Origin: Phoronis australis
Taxonomy: Eukaryota; Phoronida; Phoronidae
Direction of reading: 5' to 3'
NCBI GenBank assembly: GCA_002633005.1
Contig: NMRA01000191.1
Span: forward strand, 396,077-460,076
Length of the DNA: 64,000 bases
The position numbers and the translations under genes are program-made. Below, in pieces: positions 38,615-49,086 of the stretch; positions within the stretch are counted from its first letter, which is position 1; every line of letters starts with the position of its first letter. The notes beneath the pieces were generated by a model that saw only the letters and a list, made by a program, of their open reading frames with translations, was not told where the DNA came from and made no database searches.

Positions 38615-39354
38615 GCAAACTGACGGCTAGTAGTGCTGAGCGCATCCCTCCCGGCACTGCACCCTGCACGTCTATGAGCCTGGCTGGGTGAGTCAATTTT
38701 CATAAACCCAGCCAGTGAATTGCTTTCGCCAGCATTTTTCAATAATTGGGAGACAGCCTCCCCGCTCAACCCCGGCCGGCCAAGTTCACTGTAACTCTGC
38801 CAGCACCGCCCCATGGCCCACCCCTGCCGGGCCACACCAAGCCCATTCCCTACTACTTAGTGTCTAAAGCCCGGATACAATGCTCTCTGCGGTATTCGTG
38901 CTGAAATATTATTGTATTATATTTTTGTCATGTCTGAATAAATTGGTAACTTTGGAAAAAAAATCCTATTCTATGGCACTGACGACATGAGGTATTCATC
39001 GTGACCGTGAAGTTGCAATTCAAAGCTGTATTATCAAGTTATTGGATATTTTTCATGCATTTCCAAGCCTCAGTTTGAAGCTCTTGGCGGGCTCCAATTA
39101 CGCCTGCAATGTAGGCTCAGACATGTGGACATTTGAGGTGAAAGTCTCCATATTGAGCAGTAAGTTTTAGTAAATTACTATAAAATAGTATGATTTGACT
39201 ATGCGACTGCTCAGTTTTGTTATATGACTTCGGGCTATTGTCCTGGCAGCGTTGTACACTGTCTAGTAATATATATTTATATATATTATAATGTTCACAG
39301 GCGTGGCCCCTGACGGATACAGACAAGCCTGTTGTCCGACGGAGTCCAACAGGG

Positions 39355-39440
39355 ATGAAGTGGCGTAAGTTAACCTAAGTGGGGTAATCAATTTAAGCTA
39401 GTTTAAATAGGGTCCAGACAGCGCTCAAACCTAGCGTCAT
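39355..39440. repeat. Diverged fragment of the 47.9-kb fold-back family
   Basis: The segment CTAGTTTAAATAGGGTCCAG followed by GCTCAAACCTA resembles CTAGTTTAAATAGCCCCAGG then GCCCAAACCTA at 48125-48160. A decayed relic in the intergenic region. Confidence 0.4.
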
Positions 39441-39886
39441 GAGTGATTTGTTTTAGGGTTGAAATACTTTTCATTGTTCATGTTTATTTACCCCATGCTT
39501 ACAGTGACGCAATAGTTCTATTTGGTTACGTTTTAGTGGTCCCTCCGCGCTCAACTGGAAAGGAACTTCCGAGAGAAAGGAATTTTTTGTTGAGGGGAAA
39601 ATCCCCTACCCTGGTTACAACTACTTCTACCAACAGTGGCCACGTTTCATTACCACCACTATCGTTTTGCTTAGGGGATTCTAATTTCAAGACTCCTTTT
39701 CAATTTTTGAAGGGACTTCTGCTTCATTTTTAATTACATTTCGTGGGGGGAAATGGGGGTCAATAATCGTCTTTGAGTGAAGGGATTGAGAGTCCAACGT
39801 TTCTGTGTAAGAATATTTTTAACATTTCGTCTCAAAAAGACATAATTTTACAAAAGGCGAAGAGAAAAAGAAAAAGCAGAATGTGA

Positions 39887-39959
39887 AGCCCCCGGAGAGA
39901 TTTGAACTCTCGACCCCTGGTTTACAAGACCAGTGCTCTAACCACTGAGCTACGGAGGC
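39887..39959 (-). tRNA. tRNA-Thr (anticodon TGT)
   Basis: A 73-nt cloverleaf on the minus strand. The acceptor stem pairs GCCTCCG with CGGGGGC (one G-U pair). The D-arm/A box region reads TAGCTCAGTGGTTAGAGC. The anticodon stem CTGGT/ACCAG encloses the loop CTTGTAA, placing anticodon TGT at 39926-39924. The T loop reads TTCAAAT, with B box GTTCAAATC. There is no intron. A T-run (minus strand) at 39875-39871 is a good pol III terminator. CCA is not encoded, as expected for a eukaryotic nuclear gene. Confidence 0.95.
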
Positions 39960-40474
39960 TTAGTTGAGGAATCTAACAAAGTTGTAATATTTGTACATTT
40001 TAAAACAAAATGTATTTTTCTGAGTTTTTCAGTGGACACAAATTGGTAAATTTTTGTGCATTCTCAAATTACTTGTAAGTATTGTTTGAAAAATGATATC
40101 CGAATTGTTTGCAAACCTCCATCGTTGATTGAACAAAGGTTGCCTAGTAAGCTTCCTTACTCCGATCTTCTGTGATTATGCTTGAGCTTTCGGAATGTAG
40201 TATTAAACTAGGCAATAAATTTCAAGCGTATTTGTCTTATTTATAAATTTCTCTTTATCTTCTCAGTAAAATTTCATGCACTAAAAGATTACTTTAAAAT
40301 AAATTATTAACTGGTTGTTTAAAAACGATAATTTCCGGAGGTGTTCGTGTGCTTACGTAGGTGCTCGTGACTGAACGTTTTAAAGGAATCGTGCGAAGTT
40401 GAACGTAAACAAATACGTTTGCAAAGGACTAGCAAATATATTTAGTAGTTTTTCAAATTACATTGTTAATTAAC

Positions 40475-43400
40475 ATGTCTGAGACCGCCGCGGAAGCTCA
40501 GTTCAAGTCCACTAGCCGTGCAATTCCAACTAGGAGGGTTTTATTGAACGATCCTTCGCAGTTGTCGGGCCTGGATTACAGCACAACTCCAGGTGGAACG
40601 ATTTTCTCTACAACTCCTGGAGGTAAGCTATTTAAACTTGTTTTAGGACACTGGCATAATGGGTTATGTTCATAAATTACTTTTTGCAAAGTTTTGCATG
40701 GTGCCATTTGACTTTTCCTCCCATTGCGTCATGTATTTCTGGTCTGTTTATGCTGATGAGACATTTCCAATATGGCTGACCGACCATGTGATTTTGTTTT
40801 GTAAATATAGAAAAATGGCGTTATCATGATTCAGGTGCAGCATTGAAGGCTTTGTATTTGCAAATCATAGAATGAAAACACAAACTCGATTTATGGTGTT
40901 TATTGATTTTTTAAGCTTGTGAATGGATTTAGAATTGTTTACATCAAGTCCTGCTGACCTGGAATTGAACTTGACCTTGTACTTGACCATGTTGACCGTG
41001 CACATATCACGTTGAAGTTTTTGGTGAAGAGTCTGGGAAATTTCTGATGTTTATAACGTCATGGATAGTTATGTCAACACCAATTAATGACAAATTAAAA
41101 TTCCAAACATCATTATTGATCTGTTTCTCTATGTGTCATCAATTTGTTTTTGAATGCAAAATTTTTGGTAAACCAAGAAACCATTTGGGTCACTTTTTAA
41201 TGCCTGTTATCCAGTGAAGAAAAATTCGTTCTCAGAATGTGGGACCATTGTAAGTGACTATTAATGTCTGTCCATTAGGTGGAGATGGTTCTCAGAAACT
41301 GGCACCATTAAAGTTATATTGAGCACTATTTAGGTAATACAACTGCTAGCTTTGGATAGCCCATTACACACAATGGCGATGTGTAGGGAATGTTATTAAT
41401 TTTTGAGATGGTCACAAAAAATCAAGTTGTGAAATTGAGCGAGTTAATGCCAGGGCTCGACGCTATGAAAATCGACAGGTCGCATTTTGAGACCGAGCCA
41501 AAATCCTAGGTCGCATTTTCAAAATCCAGCTCGCATTCACAAATTCCAGGTCGCGAAAATTTCCCGTCATTTTTACGGACCAAAATTGGCTTTTACGTCA
41601 TCAGAAAATGCCTAGATTATGCTCCTGCGACGTTGAATACTCACAAATTTCAGGTCGCAAAACTGAGTTCTTACAAGCATATCATGCATGCACCTCGTTA
41701 CCATTCTTCACTGGCGCCATCCAGTGAAAGACCCTGGAGAGCAAGGCAGTTGCCGACGTGAAAGTTAAATGCATTCGATTAGCTAAGTGTGCAACGTGAA
41801 AAAGAAGAAAATACTTGTTGAAAAAGTATCCGCGACTTTTCTAGGACTGACTTGCTATATGACTGTCATCAAAGTCGTTAAAGATCCAAAGATTGATAAC
41901 TCTGAGTGCGAATTCCTTCCATTTGTTCGCAGGCCAAACTTTTCGACTTGACTTTTGAAAAAACATCTTGTCGGAAGAAATTCGTGAAACGTTGCCCTAC
42001 TCGCTGAATGACATATTGATACGCAGAAACAATTCACTGCAAATTTCACAACAAAAAATGTGGGACTTATTCTGTTTACCGGTACGTAGTCAATTAGTTT
42101 CCCATGAAATAAAAAGCCTCGAAATGATTTCCGACGGTGCGGGTTTCTACTATTCTGCCGAAAGCGCGTAAAGGCATGCCCGTCGTTTGGCGATTAATTC
42201 GGATGTCATTTTCACATTTGCTGTCTTTCGCAATAAAAAACGAGACGCATTTTTCCAAGTCACGACGATTGTCTGCCGGGACCGCTTTCCGGCGCTAACA
42301 GTGGAACCGACCAGTGCCGCAGTGCGACCAGGCATATTGCCGTGGGTGTTGCCGTAATTTGATATTAAGGACACCTTACGTGAAAAATAAATGTTTTCCA
42401 CCACAAAGCTTGGTAATTTCGTCGTTTAAGAATTAGTAGAAACACCGCTGCTTTCTGACGTATTATCACGTGTTATTCGGAGGTCCGAAACTTTCTTGGG
42501 CACATCCGGAAATTTGCAAAAGGCCGAAGGTATTGGTCAATAAAATGCGTCAGACCAATTCTGTATTCCCTTGTTCATGCGACATGTTTACAAGTCATCG
42601 GGAGCGCTTTTCTCAATGAATTTTTTTTAACTTGATTTGGCAACAACCAAATAACGGTCGGAATCACCTGAGTTGCTCAACATTTCCCAAGTATCTGCCG
42701 CGAAGTTTAAAAACTCAGCTCGCATACGCTGGAAATTCCAGGTCGCATTTTGCGACTTAATGCGAGCTGGACAAAATTTCAGCTCGCATTTCCAAATTTC
42801 AGGTCGCATTTGCGACCTGCAGCTCGTTATGTCGAGCCCTGAATGCGTCTTATTTTTGTGCTTTTGCTGTGATCGGAGTGGAACTCATGAGCGTTGTTTT
42901 GTGACTTGACCAATTTATATTATTTAAATTAGGCCATGTAGTACTCATTATGACTTCATAACTGGTTATTGACTTATATTTTTATAGATTTATTTGCATG
43001 CTCCTAACAGCTAATGTATTGCAGGAACTAAATGATGCTGTTTGAACTTAATCTCTGCTAAACAAAGTCCAGTCCTGTTCATGGACAACTTGCAAATGTG
43101 AAAACAAAAATTATGCGAACAAGTGACCTTTGTACTAATGACATACCTTGGGGGCTCACATAGCCCGTATCATGCAGTGTTATTCCCCAACACCACGTCA
43201 CGTCACGGTGCTTATTGGACACAGTTGAGTGATTTACGATGTATCGTGTTTAATTGACACAAAACTCGTTCTAGACTACGGGATATCCCTTTTACTCTGA
43301 GATTCCTGTTTTAATAGAACACCCTGTCATGGGTCCATTTAGCTTTTCGGGAGCAGACTAAAAGGCAAAGCCAAAAATCAACTTTTGGTTGTAGACTGTC

Positions 43401-46400
43401 AGAGAAACAGGCCCCTGGGATATTGGGGGGTAGGGAGGGTGCAATGCTTTGGTGAGACTTTGAATTGGACTTGGTGTAATCTCAACCCAGCACAAGATAG
43501 TAGTCTACATAGCCAACTCGAAAGCTGACTCTTAGGTGGAGGTGTTCTCGTTTAAAAAATACTTTGCTTTTAATCAATTAAGGTCATCTAAATCCCACAC
43601 AGCTCTAATTACCATAGTTCAAGCCAAAACCACTAACTTCAAAATCGAATAAATCAAGTAAGTGGTAGTGAATTTTTCTGTTGAAGCAACCAATGAACTC
43701 TTTGGTTTTATGTTTAATTAGGAACGCCAACTCACAGTATTAAAAAGCCAAACGAATTGAGGAGTTCACCCCAAAACATCAACCAATACAATGGTTTTCA
43801 CAGATGGCGCTGCACGGGGGTTTCAAGGAGTTGTTAGTGACCAAATTGACTGGATATTTTGTTTAAAAATTAAGTTGGATGCGTTGGTGTAGTATTCAAG
43901 AAGCAACATTATGAACTTTGCTAAAATTGATGTCGGTGGGTTTTGTTTCATTTTAAGCTGTGAGGTCCAGGTTTCAAAATGAATCATGGCGCATACCAGA
44001 TGAGATAACCAATTGTTCCTTTTGCTTACAAGGCTTGGAATTTTCCGCAGAAACGCGGATTTCCGCTTTTTTCAAATGTTCTGTCCGCGTATTTTATAAT
44101 ATTTCCACGTAAAAAAAATCGGATTTGATACAAAATTTCCGCGGCAAAGTCCTTTCTTACCGCGGTGTTGCCGACGACTTTCACCTTGAAAAGCGGAAGT
44201 TTCTCTTTATGTTTCGAAGGAACGTAAATTGTCAACATTGCCAGGGCATCTGGGATAGCGTGGTGGATTTTTCAATGGCGACTCATGTGATTGTAAACCG
44301 CGGTGACAAATACTAAGACTCTGCAGCCAAAAATGTGTGGTGTTGGGAGTGGACGGACGAGCTAAAAAGACGCAGATGGACAAGCTAAAAAGATGCAGAC
44401 GCACGCTTCTGGAGATGGTACCGTTTTTTTTTTTTAGTCCTCCCGATTTTTGTGTGCAACATGAGGTCTCGAGGCTGGGGAGCGCGCTTCGGGCCGTAAA
44501 AGTTTCCGCGTTTTCCGTCTTCGGTCATTCCAATCCCTGTTTTTAACACTGCACATATTTTTGAGTATCTTTGCTTTTTAGGTTAGCCTTGTGAGTCGTG
44601 AGATATTCAGAAAAATATCAACATAGTTTTTGAACACTACATAATCTAATGATGCTTTACCTTTACTGTTACTCCAGCTTACTGAATCTCCATGACAGCC
44701 CCCCTTACCTTTCCCACTAACTCCTATATGGAAATGACATCAGAGTTACTGCTGGTTCTAGGGATTAAACACCAGATGGCATTCTTGACTCACGTTATTG
44801 GTTAAACACATGTTTGGCATGGTGCGACCTCTGGTGAATTATCTGAGTGGCGTTAACCTTTCTTTTTGCAGGGAGATATTCCACTGCTCAATCCACATCT
44901 ATTGTTTACACTTTTCTACTGACTGAAACTCGGCAAAACAGGGAAGTTGGTGGGAAAGTGATGTATATCACAGTTCACCGGGATTCAAATTGAATTACAG
45001 TACACATCGTAACAACCAGAAATGTACTATATTTGAACTTCGTTTGACAGATCTACTAAATCTTGCAGTTAAAAGGGATGTTTATTACTATAATTCTAAC
45101 TAAAGGTCAGTTGGGGCATGAGTACCATGCGTGATATCCATAACCGCAATAACAACAGGTTTCGGTCTTCTCATCAGTCCTGATAACCTAATCTATTACG
45201 GTAAAAATCCCCGGATTGGGTCAAATTTTAGAAAGAGGCAATATTGGTCTTAAAAAAATTAATTAGTACAAGAAAGACGCGTACCCATTCCGAATTCTGT
45301 TTCATCAACTACTTCTTTCAATCTTTATTGCAGGCTAAGCTGATGCAAAACGTAATGTCCAATATCTGGTATGACGATGTACCAATCTTCAGAGTCAAGA
45401 AAATTCTATTTTGGCTCAAATGTTGTCGTCCCAAATTTCAGAGACTGTCAGAAGCAACTGGAGAATTTTTCCATACTTTTAAAATCTTTGTCGTTTCTTG
45501 AAAGTGTGAAGCAAATTCATTTAGCTGTTTTGTTTGCATGGAAATCATTGCTATCTTATCAGAATAAGAACTTACTGCTGGTTGAAACTTTATAATGATG
45601 CGTTATCTTGTTAGATCCATCAAAATAAAATAGATTGAAATTTGAAATAGGCTTCATTCAGTGATTGGTCTCTTAAATTGCATTTCTCTCTGTTGAGCTG
45701 GCTAAAAACAGAAATCAAATTAGTGTCATTTATTCTCATATAATCAACATCATGGTATTCCTTACTGTGATAAGGTTCTATTTCGGTTACGAACTTGAAC
45801 ATAGTAACCCAAGGAAATGGTTTAGAATTTGTTGGCCAACCGTAAAATTGCGAATTCAAAAATGGTGCATGCACACATTGTCTGTGGCTGAGTTGCTAGT
45901 TCATTCAGCATAAATTCAAGATAAGTCAATGCTATTAAACCCTAGATCGCTTCAACATTGACTGCTAAACGGCAAAATGCATCTGATTCACCTTTATGTA
46001 CTGGTTTGAGAAACTTAATGGTAACTTAATTGTTCTTTTTGAGCAGCTTATAATTCAACATGTTTTAAGAGGATTGTGTAAAGCTTAGAAATTTCATAAA
46101 TTTGCATCGACTTCTCACTCTTTCATATTTTTTGTCGTCTTTCATTGCATAGATTAACTCCATGAATTGTGTCAAATCTATGGTTACATTTAGATGATGA
46201 GCAATATCATACATCCAGGTGAAAATTATAAATGATGAGTTGACTTCTTTCCGCACCTGGCTCCTTCTGGTGGTTGGTGATTGGCTGGTTCCTGCGGAAA
46301 TTGCACCACCCTCTGCCGGTTTTCATTGACAACAACTGCTGGGCTCTGGATCATGAGTCAGACAACTTAAATTTGACCCCTACGTGTATATTCTAAGAGG

Positions 46401-49086
46401 AAACCCTGATTTTCAACCTCAGCTACTCTTACACCCTGCGCAAACCAAGAACACTGGCTTTCCAACACCCTCATGTTGGCTGTTTCGAGTATCTGACGAG
46501 TAGCTCATGTCATGTTCGTGAAAGTGCATGTCCCAGCACTCCAGGGTTAATATGCTAGTTGTTTAAATTCCACAGTGTTTCATTACTAATTCAAGACGGC
46601 AGATGTGAGGGTGCTAGGCAGAAAGTTCTTGGTTTGAACTGGTTGTGAAAGAAGCTTTTAATAAAGCCAGCAGAGGGCGATGCAATTTTTTTCTGGAACC
46701 AGTTAATCCTCAACTCCCAGTAAAAGGAGCCAGGCGGCTCTGTATTGTTGAGAAAATATCACAATAAGCTGTAACTTATAATTTTCACATCTATGTCTAC
46801 GATTGCTTTTCATGAAAATGCATTTTTTGCAGGCTCTAGAATAGTTTACGAGAGGCAATTCCTGCTGAACTGCCGAGCGTCCCCATTAACAAAGAGTCCA
46901 CCAGCCAATCTACCAAAGATCCCCGGAGTCACTTGTCCCCTTGGAGAGGGAGATGAACCCAAGGAGAACGGCAGCGTGATCCATGAAGAACCCGAGTCAG
47001 CTGCAGGTTTGTCACAGTTGTTGTAGTCTTCTGCCCACTTCGAGGGAATTTCATCTATGGTGCTCCCATCATTTTTCAAATGCATTTTGGGACGATTGTC
47101 GACTCGTAAATATCTGTTGTCATCGTAGATAACTTTGAGAGGTGTAAAAACTATGTCAGAAAACAACATTGTCACCAGAATTGAAAGTATGGGTAAACTG
47201 CCACGTAGTGTAAGTTGTGAGTATGTAGCCATCCTACAGAAATAGAAGATTGAAAGTGAACCTCAAAATGCATTGAATTAATACATAAATTAGCAAATGT
47301 TTTCAATCACGCTGAAGTTCAATCTTAACACCTATAATGCAGTCTGTAAATCTGGTTACATGAGCCGACAGCCGTCCCACAATGCATTTAAAAAGCGACG
47401 GCCGCTCTGTCCATGAAATGTCGAGTTTGAAAAACAGCTCCTGTTTGGTATTTAGAAGCGTAAATTTTCAAAAATGTGTCTGTCGCTTGTGTTTTTGCAA
47501 TAAAAACCGTCTCGATGCAAAGAGATTTCATTCAAGTTCATGTGGCTTAGTCAAAGATTTGGTGTCGACTCAAACGAAAACCAGACTTAAAAATAATATA
47601 AAAACATTTGATAATAAGTAAAAAATAACAAGTTATCAAAAAATTCAACCAATTTCCAAGAAGAGGGAATTACATTGGCTTATTGTACTTGGGTCGTGCT
47701 ACTGCTTAACGTAGACCGTCTTGAACATCACGGCAATATAGATTGTAGACAACAGATGCGCAACTCTGATATTTTTTGATACAGGTGCCACTTCGTTTCA
47801 GTGCCCAACTCAACTTCCAATATGTGATCCGATGATGTACTTGCCAGAAGTAAAATGTGCATCACACCAGGCTTGCGCGCAGGATCACAAATTTTGAGAA
47901 TATATAGAGAGTTGGCAGTCCACGTACTATAGTCTCTAGTCGTGTCCACACACAGACTTAGCCCAGAATAACTTGAACTTGTACAACTTGCCCCACTTTT
48001 AGCAGAGTGTCTACACACACATATATCCAATACTTAGCACAAGGTGGAAGTTGTTGCTTTACACATGACAATGAACAGCTGATATGAATACAGCTCGAAG
48101 TTGTCACAAGTGGGGCAAGTTGCACTAGTTTAAATAGCCCCAGGCAGAGCCCAAACCTACCGACATCCTGTTCCAGGAGTAACTTGTTCTAGGGTAAGTC
48201 CGTGTGTGGACGTGACTTATGATGGTTTGGCTGAGTCTGTGTGCAAGCATTTTGCTAAAACGGCCAATGTTTGGAGACCACACTGACATTGACCTCAAAT
48301 GATCAGAGATTAGTGGGATATCTGCATTTGGTTGTGAGGAGTCGGCATACCAGGCAGAGTAAAACTGGTCAACCGATGATAGTGGAAAACTGGAATTAAA
48401 CAAGTCGTGCAGTTCCATGCAACGTGTGGCGAGGAAGACGAATGTGCTATATTCTTCTAACCATAAAATGTCAATGGAACGTTACTCTTTGCTGGTGTGT
48501 AAGCTGTATATGACTTTCACACGAGTGGCGAAAACACTGGCAGTTTTTCTGTAGTGAAAGCATGACCATTTTAGTCAGAACGACCAGCTGTCCGTGAAGG
48601 CGTATTTTCCTCAGTGATTTCCTTGCAACTCAACACACTTTTAAAGGGAAAAATTAGTTTGAAAAGCGTTCACTCTGTTATTAGTTGATGAACACAACTA
48701 TAAACTAAAGTATCTTTCCAGTGGGCATGTGTGTCCTTTGAAGTAAGTTGTCTGACTACAAAAAAGCCAGGAGAGATACCAACAATTTTGGGGCAACTTG
48801 AAGTGCCATCAAGAGTGACACTTGCAACCACTCTGTCATTTTTTCACAACTGGCACAAGTGCTAGCAAAAATGCTGGTGTTCTAGCCAGTTTGTGAATGG
48901 GGCAGTGGTGAGCTACTAGTCTATGTGTCTTGTGGGCAACCAAACCAGAAGGCACGTAGACCGAGGGCATCACAGTCTAGCGAAAGTCTTGGAAAGGCAC
49001 ATTACTTAACGAAAAATTGTAAAATGGCTTTGTCTTTTTTTTCAGAAGTACCGAAGGAGGAGCCTCAGTTTGAAATGGATATTTAA
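40475..49086 (+). CDS. EIF4EBP: eIF4E-binding protein (4E-BP), complete, three exons
   Basis: Translational repressor that sequesters the cap-binding factor eIF4E until mTORC1 phosphorylates it. Exons 40475-40622, 46833-47006 and 49046-49086 join in frame (phases 1 and 1) to give 120 residues, about the human 4E-BP1 length (118). Visible motifs: RAIP at 15-18; STTPGG twice, giving Thr-Pro sites at 38 and 47 (human Thr37/Thr46); the eIF4E-binding YERQFLL at 55-61 (consensus YxxxxL plus hydrophobic); [10 protein letters not shown] with Ser-Pro at 66 and 71 (human Ser65/Thr70, the latter Ser here); NLPKIPGVT; and the C-terminal TOS motif FEMDI at 116-120. The ATG at 40475 is chosen as the first codon before the conserved start. 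Divergent neighbour of Mask. Vertebrates have three paralogues, so no number is assigned. Confidence 0.97.
41451..42841. mobile_element. 1.39-kb DNA transposon-like element with CAGGGCTCGAC termini
   Basis: Perfect 11-bp terminal inverted repeats (CAGGGCTCGAC at 41451, GTCGAGCCCTG ending at 42841) are flanked by the direct repeat AATGC (41446-41450 and 42842-42846), a likely target-site duplication. Both subterminal regions carry many copies of the motifs AGGTCGCATTT and AGCTCGCATT in both orientations, as expected for transposase-binding sites. Internal ORFs (41855-42404) are under 90 codons and match no transposase I know, so it is probably non-autonomous. The CAGGG ends recall hAT elements, but a 5-bp duplication does not fit hAT's usual 8 bp. 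Confidence 0.8.
44029..44539. mobile_element. Probable 0.5-kb TIR element
   Basis: The left end CAAGGCTTGGAATTTTCC and the reverse complement of the right end, CAGGGATTGGAATGACC, form imperfect inverted termini. The interior repeats the theme TTTCCGCG near both ends. No target duplication is convincing, and there is no transposase ORF. Inserted in 4E-BP intron 1. Confidence 0.45.
47007..49045 (+). other. EIF4EBP: 4E-BP intron 2 (2.0 kb)
   Basis: Precedes the small terminal exon encoding the TOS motif. Contains the fold-back element at 47941-48213. No other gene recognised. Confidence 0.8.
47941..48213. mobile_element. Fold-back (MITE-like) element related to 5334-5477
   Basis: The left end CGTGTCCACACACAGACTTA and the reverse complement of the right end, CGTCCACACACGGACTTACC, are inverted repeats. 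Arms continue with CCCAGAATAACTTGA against CCTAGAACAAGTTACT. A second inverted pair, CAACTTGCCCCACTT / AAGTGGGGCAAGTTG, lies inside. Noncoding, in 4E-BP intron 2. Confidence 0.7.

Larger units (their letters stand above)
38258..40474. promoter_or_regulatory. Divergent intergenic region between Mask and 4E-BP
   Basis: The two start codons face apart across about 2.2 kb, which must hold both promoters. Near Mask, the minus strand reads AATGGCGGCC at 38380-38371, a YY1-like element of the type found just downstream of TATA-less start sites. The sequence at 38440-38560 is locally G+C/CpG-richer than its surroundings. A palindromic repeat (38544-38614) and a tRNA-Thr gene also lie here. The exact transcription starts cannot be placed. 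Confidence 0.55.
40623..46832 (+). other. EIF4EBP: 4E-BP intron 1 (6.2 kb)
   Basis: Splits the glycine codon at the end of the second TTPGG. Contains two transposon-like insertions, 41451-42841 and, less securely, 44029-44539. No other gene recognised. Confidence 0.8.

Noticed and set aside
38578-38835. 85-codon minus-strand ORF upstream of Mask
   Set aside because: Overlaps the palindromic repeat and has low-complexity, repeat-like composition. No homologue is known to me.
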